The translations under genes and the position numbers were made by a program. DNA of 28,641 bases. Origin: an uncultured Lentisphaeria bacterium. Its GTDB lineage: Bacteria > Verrucomicrobiota > Lentisphaeria > JABSQK01 > CAJWLW01. The stretch is from contig CAJWLW010000032.1 in the NCBI GenBank assembly GCA_913042885.1, forward strand, positions 1 through 28,641. The letters run 5' to 3'. Shown here one piece after another: positions 9,019 to 18,422 of this stretch. Each line of letters opens with the position of its first letter. Position 1 is the stretch's first letter. Under the pieces are notes generated by a model. The model was not told the origin of the DNA and searched no databases. It worked only from the letters and a program-made list of their open reading frames with translations.

Positions 9019-12000
9019 ATGACGACGGCAAGACGAATTGTTTTTCTTTTGTCCATTATCGGGGCAGCGTACGCTGGCGGAGCGGCCGGCGCCGAGTCGG
9101 GGGTGTTTTCCAAACCCAGAGTCATCCAGGCCGTGAGGGCCGACACGGCACCGACGATTGACGGCAGAGTGGATGATGAATGCTGGGAAAGAGCGCCGGA
9201 GATAACTGACTTCCTGAGCAGAAAAACGGAGGTCCGCGCAACGGTACAGTCCTACGCCTACATCTGCTACGACCAGTCCAATCTTTACATCGCGATGAAA
9301 TGTCCGATCCAGAAAGGGACCCGGCCGTTCGGCGGGCCCGGCGCCCACGACTCCGCCATTTGGTACGAGAGTGATCATGTCGAGATCATGCTGGACCCGG
9401 ACCGGTCCATTGACGCTGACCAGTCCGATCTGAACTACTATCAGCTCGGCATCAACGCGTATGAGGCCACCTTCGACTGCACCAGATCCCTGGGTGGCTC
9501 CGGTGAGGACGACGCATGGAACGGTGAATGGATTGGAAAAACACACATAGGCGACGATTACTGGTCGGTGGAAATAGCCATTCCCTATTATGCCCTCGGC
9601 ATCACGTCACAAACCAGCTCAACCTGGGGCATCAATCTATGCCGAGTAAAACGGCCGGATGAAGAATTGTCCTCTATCGCCGTCCACGGGATGTTCGTCG
9701 ACGTGAAAAAATTTGCCGTGCTCGAAGGTCTTAACGTCGACTTTGAGAAGTACTTTTTCCAAATCGAGCCGAGCTTCGTTGCTTTCGATCCCACTCCGGA
9801 GAAGCCATGGCCCGTGCTCAACATGCGGGTCACGAACATGTCCGGTAAGACCCGAAAAGCGCGGATCGATGTGCACCGTCCCACGCCGGACGGCAAAGGG
9901 ACAGTGGAATCCGATGTCTACACTTTGCCCAGGAAGCAATCCGTTGTGCTTGAACTGGAGCCACTGGAAATCGATCCGATCGCGATCATAAAAGCCGGTC
10001 TCCGCGCGATCCGGGTCGAGCCCAAGACACAAAAGGTCGTCGTGACCGACCCCGAGACCGGCACTGTCCTGGCACTGGCCTATGTCAGAGAAGAGTTGCC
10101 TTGGATTTACAACCCGATGACGCTGGTGGTGGACGATGCCTGGCCGCAGCAGGTTTCGACGGCAAAGTCCCAGGACAGTTTGATCACCGTGCACACCTTT
10201 CTCCCGAAAGCGCATCTTGAAAAGGGAGAAATTGCCATAACCCTGACATCACGAAAGACCGGCGAAGTCGTGATGACAAGAAATTTTTCCCCACCTGCCA
10301 AGACGATCGAAGTGGCACTTTCGGACGAGCGGCTGCCGTGGGGGGCTTATGATGTGCGCGCGGCGTTCAAGGACGGGGACGGCCACGAGTTCGTGGCATC
10401 CAGGGCCCTTGCCGTCATACTGCCCGACGGCAGACAGCGCATCAAGCGACTCAATAACCTCACGAGCGAGTTGATGAACATCCGGGAACGGGGGCTCCAG
10501 GACCAGCCGGAGATCGCGTTCATGAACCCGCGAGACGGCTGGTGTTACTTCCGCCTCTCCGGCAACATGAGCCTGACACTCGATGCCGGGGAACAGCCGC
10601 TGGCCGTGACCAAGGCGGGTGAGAAGCCGGTCGAGGTCATGCGACACCTTCCCGCGGGCCGACACATTCTCCGGGTTGACGGCGTGCCTGAAGAGCTCAT
10701 CGTCCGTGCCATACCGGAGATCCTATTACATGAATTTGGGGCCTTAAATCTCGAGTTTGGCAGCCTACATGGCAACTTGGGGATGTCCGCACTGGATTTC
10801 TACGAGCAGTATGTCATGGACAATGTCAATACCTTTATTGGATTTCCGGATTACCTGAAGGAGGACCACAAGTATTTTTCAATGTTCAGTAAATGGAAGC
10901 AGAGCGGCGGCAGATTGCTCACGCCCTGCCTGTCTGGTATTGGGCTGGAGGAACGGGTCGGAAGGTTCACCGTCGAGCAAGCTTATGAGCACATATCCAC
11001 AACCAGAGGCTTCCTCAGTCCACTGTCTGAGGGCTCGATTGCAGACGAGTTTGGCAACAGTGGACCGCTCTGCGCTATCTACGCTGAGGCCGTGCGAAAG
11101 CTGAAGGCCAGCCCGCGGTTCAAGGATAAGCTCTTTTATCCGTATGCGAACCATCTGTACAGCGGCCCGGAAGGCAGGGAGCTCGTGCAAGCCCTCATTG
11201 AGACCGGTTCAGCCATTGCCTGGAAGCGCTACCTGGTGTCGCAAGCCGACGAGCGCACGGCCCGAAAATTCCTCAACGAGGAGCTTGTCGAGCATGCGCG
11301 CCGGTATCGCGATCTCAGCCCCGGGTCTTTGGAACATATCGCCGTCTGCTTCGGATTCTTTTCGGCACCGGGTGGCCACGTCCTGAACTTGTTTCCATCA
11401 GTCAACTACAAGGTTTACCTCGACATGCAGTTCAACCTCGTCGCCAACGATCCTGTTTTCCAGGGCACTTATGGGCTCATGGGCTATCACAGCAGCTATT
11501 CGGATGAGGAGACCCTTCGCTGGATTTGCCAACTCTTCCGCCACTATGGCATCGAAGGCAGAACTGAGCCGGCCACTGGCGACCCGTACCAATTGCCCCA
11601 TCTCGTGAACGGTGATTTTGTTGACGGGGCGAAGGGGTGGTCGGTTGAGCCGGCAGAAGAAAACAGCATCCGTATCGATCGCAAACCCGGCCTCGGCAGG
11701 CTTCAAACACGTTCAGTGGGCGATACTGGTTTAGTCACTGTCAGAAGTGCAAAGAGGCCCAACACATTCACCCAGGCGATCAAAGACCTCCAACCGGGCG
11801 GATTATACACGTTCCGTATGATGACCTGTGACTACGAGGACATGTCAAAGAGAGAGAAACACGCCGTCACTGTAAAGCTGGAAAATGTCACCTTGATCCC
11901 CGGAAAATCCTTGAGCACTATTTTCCCTGACGCCTCCTTTGTCTTCATAGAAAAACACAAGACCTGGCTGAACTATCACTGGGTCCTGTTCCGCGCTGAG

Positions 12001-12129
12001 GGCAACAGCGCCCGTGTCACAATTACGGATTGGGCAAGTGATGCTGAACCGGCCGGTCCGATCGGCCAGGAGCTGATATACAACTACGTTCATGTTCAGC
12101 CCTATTTCGAATCTGAAGAGCCATTGTGA
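9019..12129 (+). CDS. Array paralog B: secreted CBM9-like protein with the conserved DE-motif domain
   Basis: 1036 residues. The signal peptide is about 1-25 (FLLSIIGAAYAGGAAGA). In place of LamG it has a CBM9-like carbohydrate-binding domain at about 42-236: the start APTIDGRVDDECWERAPEIT, SDHVEIMLDPDRS, YWSVEIAIPY and WGINLCRVKRP follow the order of that family. Two or three beta-domains fill 245-560. The central domain (about 562-852) aligns with the other paralogs, with D676-E677 (GSIADEFGNS), WKRYL, GGHVLNLFPSVNYK and YSDEETLRW. The C-terminal CBM4/9-like part begins NGDFVDGAKGWSV. GAAGGGG at 9006-9012 precedes the ATG. Its stop TGA overlaps the ribosome binding site of copy C. The linker region is longer than in LamG members, so only the second half of the protein is shared. 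Confidence 0.85.
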   Translation: MTTARRIVFLLSIIGAAYAGGAAGAESGVFSKPRVIQAVRADTAPTIDGRVDDECWERAPEITDFLSRKTEVRATVQSYAYICYDQSNLYIAMKCPIQKGTRPFGGPGAHDSAIWYESDHVEIMLDPDRSIDADQSDLNYYQLGINAYEATFDCTRSLGGSGEDDAWNGEWIGKTHIGDDYWSVEIAIPYYALGITSQTSSTWGINLCRVKRPDEELSSIAVHGMFVDVKKFAVLEGLNVDFEKYFFQIEPSFVAFDPTPEKPWPVLNMRVTNMSGKTRKARIDVHRPTPDGKGTVESDVYTLPRKQSVVLELEPLEIDPIAIIKAGLRAIRVEPKTQKVVVTDPETGTVLALAYVREELPWIYNPMTLVVDDAWPQQVSTAKSQDSLITVHTFLPKAHLEKGEIAITLTSRKTGEVVMTRNFSPPAKTIEVALSDERLPWGAYDVRAAFKDGDGHEFVASRALAVILPDGRQRIKRLNNLTSELMNIRERGLQDQPEIAFMNPRDGWCYFRLSGNMSLTLDAGEQPLAVTKAGEKPVEVMRHLPAGRHILRVDGVPEELIVRAIPEILLHEFGALNLEFGSLHGNLGMSALDFYEQYVMDNVNTFIGFPDYLKEDHKYFSMFSKWKQSGGRLLTPCLSGIGLEERVGRFTVEQAYEHISTTRGFLSPLSEGSIADEFGNSGPLCAIYAEAVRKLKASPRFKDKLFYPYANHLYSGPEGRELVQALIETGSAIAWKRYLVSQADERTARKFLNEELVEHARRYRDLSPGSLEHIAVCFGFFSAPGGHVLNLFPSVNYKVYLDMQFNLVANDPVFQGTYGLMGYHSSYSDEETLRWICQLFRHYGIEGRTEPATGDPYQLPHLVNGDFVDGAKGWSVEPAEENSIRIDRKPGLGRLQTRSVGDTGLVTVRSAKRPNTFTQAIKDLQPGGLYTFRMMTCDYEDMSKREKHAVTVKLENVTLIPGKSLSTIFPDASFVFIEKHKTWLNYHWVLFRAEGNSARVTITDWASDAEPAGPIGQELIYNYVHVQPYFESEEPL

Positions 12130-12132
12130 GGA
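12128..12132 (+). promoter_or_regulatory. Ribosome binding site of paralog C, inside the stop of B
   Basis: GAGGA begins within the TGA stop codon of B and lies 8 bases before ATG 12141. It decides for the ATG over the GTG at 12126, which overlaps B and has no site of its own. The arrangement suggests translational coupling of B and C. The same layout recurs before copy E at 19385-19389. Confidence 0.65.
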
Positions 12133-12140
12133 ATCGAGCG

Positions 12141-14918
12141 ATGAAACAGATAGGTATAGCGTGGGTACTGGCTGTTCTTCTCAGCAGTGCGATCGGCGCA
12201 GAAATCAAGGGGACTGTGGGCTACTGGTCTTTTGACGAAGCTGCAGGCGAGGTCGCGAGAGATGCGAGCGGCAACGGGAATGACGGCAACATTCATGGCG
12301 CAAAGTTTGTCAAGAGTCCGAAGGGCTTTGCCCTCAAGTTCGACGGTGAGGATGACTTCGTGGAATGCGAGGCAAGCAAAAGCCTGCAACAACTCGAGCT
12401 CGCCGGAACGATCGAGCTGTGGTTCAAGCCGGAAGAATTGCAGGGCGGACTGGTCAACTGGAGCACCGGCTCGGGTTGGGCGGACCAACGACTTGTGATG
12501 GCGTTCAGAACCCGTGAAGGCGAGGCTGCGGAATTCATTTCTCGCGCTTCGGATGGCTCGGGTCAGGGGAAGCGCTTTCGTGGGAAAGATCTCAATGCGC
12601 CCGAAAAGGGCTCCTGGAACCATGTGGCGCTGACCTTCGACGGCGGCACGATTACTTACCACCTGGATGGCCGGATGCTTCGAGCCCACTCTCAACAATA
12701 CGCTCGGGCTGTCCTGGAGGGCATCCCGCTGTGGATCGGCAGGTGTCAGGGACTCGGGAAAGGCTTTTTCAAGGGAACAATGGATGAGGTTCGGCTTTAC
12801 AGCAGGGTCCTCTCAGACGAGGAAATTCTCGCCCATTACAAAGAAGGTGCTGCTGCATTCGGAAAAGACACGTCACCATTCGAGAGGCCGGAGATCAGAA
12901 TAGAAGTCTTGCCCGAGCCGGGATGGATCGCGGTCGAGGCCGATTATGGTCTCATGCGGCCCTTGCCGGAAGGCGCTTCCGTCGAGGCGCAGATACTGGA
13001 CGCCCAGGGGGCTAAGACGCTTTTGAGAAAGGTCGAGGCAATACATATCCCGCGGACGGTAACCAACGTCATACTGGATGCCAGGGCCTTGCAACCCGGC
13101 AATTACCTCATTCGTGCAGGCATCGTTGGAGCCGATAGGCGTTTGGCTGGAGAAACGGTGCAAACGCCGGTCTCATGGCCTGGGCAATCCGAGGCGTTCA
13201 AAGGCGTCAGAATACTCAACAACCTGGTCTGGGAGCTTCTGAACGTTCAACCGGGCCTGGTCGAAGGCGAGCAGGTCTACACGTTCACAAGTCCAAAGAG
13301 CCGATGGCTCCACGTTGCGACGGCGGTTGATGCCGGGAAAGGCGTGCGCCTGTCGGTCGAGCCTGGAAGTAAGGCGCGTAACATGATCGTCTTTGAAGCG
13401 GGGGAGAAGGGGTCGAAGGAGGCAATGTGCTTCTTGCCGGCGGGTGCGAGCAAGCTAATCCTGCAGGCTGACGGCCCATGCGATATTCAGAGTATCGTGG
13501 CCCGCTCAATACCGGAGCTCTGGTACCACGAATTTGGCGGCGGACCCAGCCCCGGGGAATTCCACTCCGACCCCGGCGAGTTCATGGAGAAACACGTCAT
13601 TGCCAATGTCAACACGTTTGCTTTGTCGGGTGGCCTGTTGGCAGCCCGCCCGCCCGTACTTCAGAAATACCTGCTGACACCCCGCAGGTGGCTTACCAAT
13701 TTTGTGATGAAGGGGTTGGACTACTTTGGCGAGGCGTATGCGCTGTCCTCGTCACAGGAAGTGTACGACTATGTCTCCGGTCTCCGTGGACTTAATGACC
13801 CCGAGATTGATGGTGTCATTGGCGACGAGTTACTTGGCGGAAGTGATCCGGGCTTCCCATGGTACACGGATGCGATCAGGATGCTCAAGGCCAGTCCTAA
13901 GTTTAAGGACAAGCTGTTCTACGCTTATTGTACGAATATTTATGGCGGCGACCAGGGTAGAAAGTTAGTTAAGACCATTATTGATGCAGGCGGTACGCTC
14001 GTTTGGGAACGATATCTGAAGACGATGTCGAGCGAGAACGCGGCGCGGGAACACATGCGGGAACACCTGGTCCTGAACGCGCGTCAATATCGTGAACTCT
14101 GCCCAGGCTCTATTGAACATATAACGGTCCTCGTCGGGTACTATACGTTGCCTGGCGGACATCTCGAAAACTCCACCCCGTCGATCAATTTCAAGACTCA
14201 CCTCGACATGCAATTCAACATCGTGGCAAATGACCCGGTTTTCTGGGGCGCCTATGGATTGGGGGGATACCACAGTTCATATAGCAACGAAGAAACCATT
14301 CGGTGGATGGTCAGGCTTTTCCGCCATTACGGCATAGAGGGCAGCACCGAACCTGCGACCGATGAACCGTACATTCTGCCCCATATCGAAAATCCGGATT
14401 TCATCCATGGCACAGACGGCTGGACGCTCGACCCGGTCGAGGCGGGCAGTATCCGCCCCATCTTCAAGCGGGGCTGGGGCTTTCTTCAATCACGGGTCGG
14501 CAGGACCGAGGGGGATACTGCCCTGCTCACTGTGAGAAGTGCCAGGCGGCCCAATCGCTTCTCTCAGGAAATCAAGGACCTTGAGCCCGGCCGGCTATAC
14601 TCGTTCTACATGTTCAGCGGCGACGGCAAGGATATGTCAAAAAGAGAGCAGCATGCAGTACGCATTCACTTTGAGAACGCGACCGTTATTCCAGAGAAAG
14701 GCTACACGTTCGTGCACCCCAATCGGGAGAGTTTTCCACCGTACGACAAGGCGGCCGCAGCCTGGATGAACTATCACTATCGGGTTTTCCGGGCGAACGG
14801 CAACTCGGCAAGACTTGTTATCTCAGATTGGTTCAATGATGTTGAACCCGGTGGCCCGATCGGCCAGGAACTTATGTACAACTTCATCAGTGTGCAACCG
14901 TATTTCTCGGAGGAATAA
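12141..14918 (+). CDS. Array paralog C: secreted LamG protein with conserved DE-motif central domain
   Basis: 925 residues from the ATG at 12141. The signal peptide MKQIGIAWVLAVLLSSAIGA is cut before EIKG. LamG covers about 21-235 (VGYWSFDEAAGE ... DEVRLYSRVL), the Ig-like domain follows IEVLPEPGWIAVEADYGLMR, and a beta-sandwich ends in EAMCFLPAG and ARSIPE. The central domain carries D562-E563 in an altered context (VIGDELLGGS, where most copies have DEFGN). WERYLKT replaces WKRYL, GGHLENSTPSINFK has E for L, and YSNEETIRW has N for D. The C-terminus begins NPDFIHGTDGWTL. C is the most divergent central domain of the array, notably around residues 510-560, yet keeps DE and EE. Its first 20 residues nearly equal those of E. 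Confidence 0.87.
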   Translation: MKQIGIAWVLAVLLSSAIGAEIKGTVGYWSFDEAAGEVARDASGNGNDGNIHGAKFVKSPKGFALKFDGEDDFVECEASKSLQQLELAGTIELWFKPEELQGGLVNWSTGSGWADQRLVMAFRTREGEAAEFISRASDGSGQGKRFRGKDLNAPEKGSWNHVALTFDGGTITYHLDGRMLRAHSQQYARAVLEGIPLWIGRCQGLGKGFFKGTMDEVRLYSRVLSDEEILAHYKEGAAAFGKDTSPFERPEIRIEVLPEPGWIAVEADYGLMRPLPEGASVEAQILDAQGAKTLLRKVEAIHIPRTVTNVILDARALQPGNYLIRAGIVGADRRLAGETVQTPVSWPGQSEAFKGVRILNNLVWELLNVQPGLVEGEQVYTFTSPKSRWLHVATAVDAGKGVRLSVEPGSKARNMIVFEAGEKGSKEAMCFLPAGASKLILQADGPCDIQSIVARSIPELWYHEFGGGPSPGEFHSDPGEFMEKHVIANVNTFALSGGLLAARPPVLQKYLLTPRRWLTNFVMKGLDYFGEAYALSSSQEVYDYVSGLRGLNDPEIDGVIGDELLGGSDPGFPWYTDAIRMLKASPKFKDKLFYAYCTNIYGGDQGRKLVKTIIDAGGTLVWERYLKTMSSENAAREHMREHLVLNARQYRELCPGSIEHITVLVGYYTLPGGHLENSTPSINFKTHLDMQFNIVANDPVFWGAYGLGGYHSSYSNEETIRWMVRLFRHYGIEGSTEPATDEPYILPHIENPDFIHGTDGWTLDPVEAGSIRPIFKRGWGFLQSRVGRTEGDTALLTVRSARRPNRFSQEIKDLEPGRLYSFYMFSGDGKDMSKREQHAVRIHFENATVIPEKGYTFVHPNRESFPPYDKAAAAWMNYHYRVFRANGNSARLVISDWFNDVEPGGPIGQELMYNFISVQPYFSEE
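14909..14913 (+). promoter_or_regulatory. Ribosome binding site of paralog D, inside the end of C
   Basis: GGAGG lies in the last sense codons of C (SEE then stop) and 6 bases before ATG 14920; C stops at 14918, one base before that ATG. This selects 14920 over the upstream ATG at 14815, which overlaps C, and over the ATG at 14938. It points to translational coupling of C and D. Confidence 0.75.
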
Positions 14919-14919
14919 T

Positions 14920-17694
14920 ATGAGAAGGCGAAACGTCATGAAAACCGCATGGGTCTCGTTGCTTCTACTCTTGATCACTTGTTCCCTGGGCTGGGCGGAC
15001 GATAGCGGGCTGGTCGTGCAGTACGCCTTCGACGAGGGAGCAGGCACGCAAGCGAAGGATGGAAGCGGCAAGGGGAATGACGGCAACATTCAGGGCGCGA
15101 AGTTTGTCAAGAGTCCGAAGGGCCATGCCCTCAAGTTCGACGGCGTGGATGACTTCGTGGAATGCGGGGCAAGCAAGAGCCTGCAACAACTTGAGCTCGC
15201 AGCCACGATTGAGCTTTGGTTCAAGCCGGAAGCGTTTCAGGGCGGACTCGCCAACTGGAGCACCGGATCCGGGTCGGAGGACCAACGCTTCGTCGTCGCG
15301 TTCAAGACCGTGGAAGGCAAGGCTGCTGAATTCATCCATGTCGCGTCGAATGGCCCGGCCTATGGGAAGCACTCTCTCGAGTACGGCCTTGATACGCCGA
15401 TAAAGAACGCCTGGAACCACCTGGTACTGACTTTCGACAGTGCCACGATTACCTACTACCTGGACGGCCGGGTGCGTCGGGTTCACTCCCCTGTGCGCGT
15501 TCGTCCCGACCTGGCGGACATTCCCCTGTGGATCGGCAGGTGCCAGGGACTTGGAAAAGAGTTCTTCAAGGGGTTGGCCGATGAGGTCCGGGTCTACAAC
15601 CGTGCCATCTCGAGCGATGAAATACTCGCCCATTACAAAGAAGGTGCCGCTGCATTCGGGAAAGACACGTCAGTGTTCGAGAGGCCGGAGATCAGGGTGG
15701 AAGTTATGCCCGAGCCCGGATGGATCGCGGTCGAGGCCGATTATGGCCTCATGCGGCCTTTGCCGGAAGGCTCCTCCGTCGAGGTCCAGCTGGTGGACCA
15801 GGAGGCGAAAACGCTTGCAAAGAAAGTCGCGCGAATCCCCCCCCAGGCCACGACGCTCAACGTTGTGCTGAACGCCATACCCCTGCAGCGCGGGAACTAT
15901 CTCACTCGGACGACCATAATCGCAGCCGACGGCAGTCCGATCGGCAAACCGGCGGGGCAGCCTCTCTTTTGGTTTGGCCAGTCTGAGAAATTCAAGGGGA
16001 TCAAGATACTGAACAACATGGTCTGGGAACTTCTCAGAGTTGAAGGGGTTCCTGTAGACGGGACCCGGGAATACACGTTCAAGGCGCCCAGACCACGATG
16101 GGTCTATGTCATGACGGCCGCGGACGCAAGTGCGGGCAGTCTCGACATATCGCTTGATGGATACGAACAATTCATCTCGTTTGCAAAGGGTGAGAAAACA
16201 GAAAAGGAATCGATGCGGTTTCTCCCGGCAGGCGAGCATAAGCTCATTCTCCGCAGCGAAGGCGCGTGTCGGATTGAAACGCTTGTGGTCCGCTCGATAC
16301 CGGAAATTCTCTCTCATGAATACATCGGCGAGCCGTTCATCAAGTTAGACATGTCGCCTTGGGATTTCATCGAGAAATATGTGATGCGCAACGTCAATAC
16401 GTTCATCGTGGCTCCAAGTGACCTGGATCACCCGTTCTTCCAAAAGTGGCAGGCGAATGGCGGGCGATGGAGATGGCTGACGGCGGTTACGGCGCGTAAC
16501 GAGAAGGATGGCAACACGCTCACGGTCGCACAAGTGTACGAGTACCTGTCCACAACTGCAGGCTTCCTCAGTCCACTCGTTGAGGGCATGATCGTGGATG
16601 AGTTCGGTGGATCTGAGCCGGTCCTGCCCAACTACGGTGATGCACTGAGAAAACTCAGGATGACCCCCGAGTTCAAGGACAAATTCATGTACGTTTACTG
16701 TTATGGTCTCCTGGGTCTGCCCGGCGGGACTGGCCAGAGATTGCTCGATGCCCTTGCCATGACGGGAAGTGCAATGGCGTGGGAACGCTACCTGAAGACA
16801 CAATCGAATGAGTCTGCGGCGCGTGACTATCTGAAAGAGGCATTGGTTCAGCGGGCGCGTGAGTACCGCGCGGGGCCAAGCTATATGCAATATATGGCAG
16901 TCTGCATCGGGTATTTTACGAAAGCCGGCGGACATCTCCTGAACGCCACCCCATCCGTCAATTATAAGACATACCTCGACATGCAATTCAACATTGTGGC
17001 GAATGATCCGGTTTTCTGGGGAACCTATGGGCTGATGGGATATCACAGCAACTATTCGGATGAGGAGACCCTTCGCTGGATGTGCAAGCTCTTCCGGCAC
17101 TATGGAATCGAAGGCAACAGCGAGCCGGCCACCGACGACCCGTATCAGCCCGGCCACATTCAAAACTCCGATTTCATCAATGGCACCGACGGATGGACGC
17201 TCAACCCTGCCGACGAGGGCAGTATCCGTCCCGGCTTCAGGCGCGGCTGGGGCTCGTTGCAAACACGCTATGGCAGTATCGAGGGCGATACGTTCCTGGT
17301 CACCGTGAGAAATGCCAAGCGGGCCAACGCCTTCTCTCAGGAAATCAAGAACCTTCAGCCCGGTCGGCTCTATTCATTCCGCATGTACACCGCCGATCAT
17401 GCGGATATGTCCAAAGAGGAAAAGAACGCCATACGCATCCAGATCGAGAACGCGACCTTGCTTCCCGAGAGATCCGTCACGTATGTGCATTCCAATCCCG
17501 GGCACGGATGCTTTGCGCCCTACGACAAGGAAGGCTCTGCCTGGATGAACTATCACTGGCGCGTGTTTCGCGCCAACGGCCATTCGGCAAGGCTGGTGAT
17601 CTCGGACTGGATCGGTGACGACAAGCCAGGTGGACCTGTCGGCCAGGAGCTGATGTATAATTTCATCAGTGTGCAACCGTATTTCAGCGAATGA
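14920..17694 (+). CDS. Array paralog D: secreted LamG protein with conserved DE-motif central domain
   Basis: 924 residues. The signal peptide is about 1-26 (MRRRNVMKTAWVSLLLLLIT, then CSLGWA, cut before DDSG). LamG covers about 27-245 (LVVQYAFDEGAGTQAKDGSG ... DEVRVYNRAI), followed by the Ig-like domain (VMPEPGWIAVEADYGLMRPL) and the sandwich ending ESMRFLPAGEHKL / VRSIPE. The central domain has D560-E561 (MIVDEFGGSE), WERYLKTQSN, GGHLLNATPSVNYK and YSDEETLRW. The C-terminus starts with NSDFINGTDGWTL. The start is fixed by the GGAGG at 14909. The N-terminus resembles F and G, while the LamG core is closest to C. No paralog follows immediately: the next 1.7 kb is an inserted or rearranged segment. 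Confidence 0.87.
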   Translation: MRRRNVMKTAWVSLLLLLITCSLGWADDSGLVVQYAFDEGAGTQAKDGSGKGNDGNIQGAKFVKSPKGHALKFDGVDDFVECGASKSLQQLELAATIELWFKPEAFQGGLANWSTGSGSEDQRFVVAFKTVEGKAAEFIHVASNGPAYGKHSLEYGLDTPIKNAWNHLVLTFDSATITYYLDGRVRRVHSPVRVRPDLADIPLWIGRCQGLGKEFFKGLADEVRVYNRAISSDEILAHYKEGAAAFGKDTSVFERPEIRVEVMPEPGWIAVEADYGLMRPLPEGSSVEVQLVDQEAKTLAKKVARIPPQATTLNVVLNAIPLQRGNYLTRTTIIAADGSPIGKPAGQPLFWFGQSEKFKGIKILNNMVWELLRVEGVPVDGTREYTFKAPRPRWVYVMTAADASAGSLDISLDGYEQFISFAKGEKTEKESMRFLPAGEHKLILRSEGACRIETLVVRSIPEILSHEYIGEPFIKLDMSPWDFIEKYVMRNVNTFIVAPSDLDHPFFQKWQANGGRWRWLTAVTARNEKDGNTLTVAQVYEYLSTTAGFLSPLVEGMIVDEFGGSEPVLPNYGDALRKLRMTPEFKDKFMYVYCYGLLGLPGGTGQRLLDALAMTGSAMAWERYLKTQSNESAARDYLKEALVQRAREYRAGPSYMQYMAVCIGYFTKAGGHLLNATPSVNYKTYLDMQFNIVANDPVFWGTYGLMGYHSNYSDEETLRWMCKLFRHYGIEGNSEPATDDPYQPGHIQNSDFINGTDGWTLNPADEGSIRPGFRRGWGSLQTRYGSIEGDTFLVTVRNAKRANAFSQEIKNLQPGRLYSFRMYTADHADMSKEEKNAIRIQIENATLLPERSVTYVHSNPGHGCFAPYDKEGSAWMNYHWRVFRANGHSARLVISDWIGDDKPGGPVGQELMYNFISVQPYFSE

Positions 17695-18110
17695 CAGACG
17701 ACGTGTCAGGTTGAATCAGCAGGCTCCCCTTTAATGATTTGTGGTTACGTGGGATGCGTAAGGGCTGATCCTTTCGAATTCGAATCGCGCCGGATTCAAG
17801 AGATCCTGTGATCACTTAAGAGACCTATGGCACTTTCGCCGGTATAGTTGAGCCATGGGATCAACCCAAATGGTAGGGTTGCACAGGCGATTTCAATGCA
17901 CTCGATTCAACAGGACCTCATAACCTTGAAATCAGCGCCTCAATGAGGCTCACAACATCCCTGCGCTCAACATTTCGCAACACGACACGTTCCTAGATCC
18001 GAACAATTTTCGTCCGTCGCAGTTCATGCGATGGTGGTTGCCGAAGGAGAACCAGCCATGCCAAATCCCATGCCTGCTCTCGGCAAGGTCATTGTCGATG
18101 GGCAGGAGAT
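17695..18110. other. Gene-free stretch between paralog D and the flavoprotein remnant
   Basis: No open frame here has a recognisable product. The only structure I see is the 12-base palindrome TTCGAATTCGAA at 17773-17784. A frame opening at 18058 (MPNPMPALGKVIVDGQEIDI) may be the upstream part of the decayed oxidoreductase in another frame, but I cannot confirm it. The stretch begins exactly where the paralog array is interrupted. Confidence 0.5.
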
Positions 18111-18140
18111 TGACATTCTCCAAGGCGACACGCTTGGGGC

Positions 18141-18395
18141 GTGCATGATGCGCACCACGAGCTTGGCCAGGTGCGCGATGGCGCGGTCCATGTCGTCAAT
18201 TGCTATAGCGGCAAAGAGCGACGGATCAGTGGCTTGGACATGGTGGTGTTCGTTACGGTGCCGACTCCGAACGACGAATTGCCTGCGCCGCTTCGGGTGG
18301 CTGGCGTGGAGGTTCATGCGATCGGCGACTGTGTGGCTCCCGGTGACATCGAAAACGCGACATTCGAAGGCCACCGGGCAGCACGGCAACTATAA
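18141..18395 (+). pseudogene. C-terminal remnant of an FAD-dependent (enoate-reductase-like) oxidoreductase
   Basis: The 84 codons end in VHAIGDCVAPGDIENATFEG and HRAARQL before the stop. This is the C-terminal FAD-binding signature (GDC....I..A..EGH.AAR) of flavin oxidoreductases of the 2,4-dienoyl-CoA reductase / enoate reductase type. It is preceded by GLDMVVFVTVPTPNDEL, which corresponds to the conserved D-x-VV...G/P-x-P-N strand, though with V-P where many members have G-x. The family is normally about 640-680 residues, so nearly all of it is missing. The frame is closed by a stop near 18111-18113. A remnant, not a working gene. Confidence 0.6.
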
Positions 18396-18422
18396 TTTGG
18401 ATAAATAAGGATAAACAGTGAC

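Noticed and set aside
14815..14919. Extended N-terminus for paralog D from the ATG at 14815
   Set aside because: It would overlap the end of C by about 100 bases, has no ribosome site, and puts about 35 residues before an obvious signal peptide; ATG 14920 with GGAGG fits far better.
16345..17262. Long open frame on the minus strand inside paralog D (similar ones at 23839-24678 and 22975-23721 in F, and 15670-16317)
   Set aside because: They mirror conserved coding sequence of the + strand paralogs, recur at matching places in other copies, and their translations show no family features. They are antisense shadows of high-G+C coding DNA.
17773..17784. Palindrome TTCGAATTCGAA in the gap after paralog D
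   Set aside because: A single 12-base palindrome with no second copy or neighbouring regulator is not enough to name an operator.
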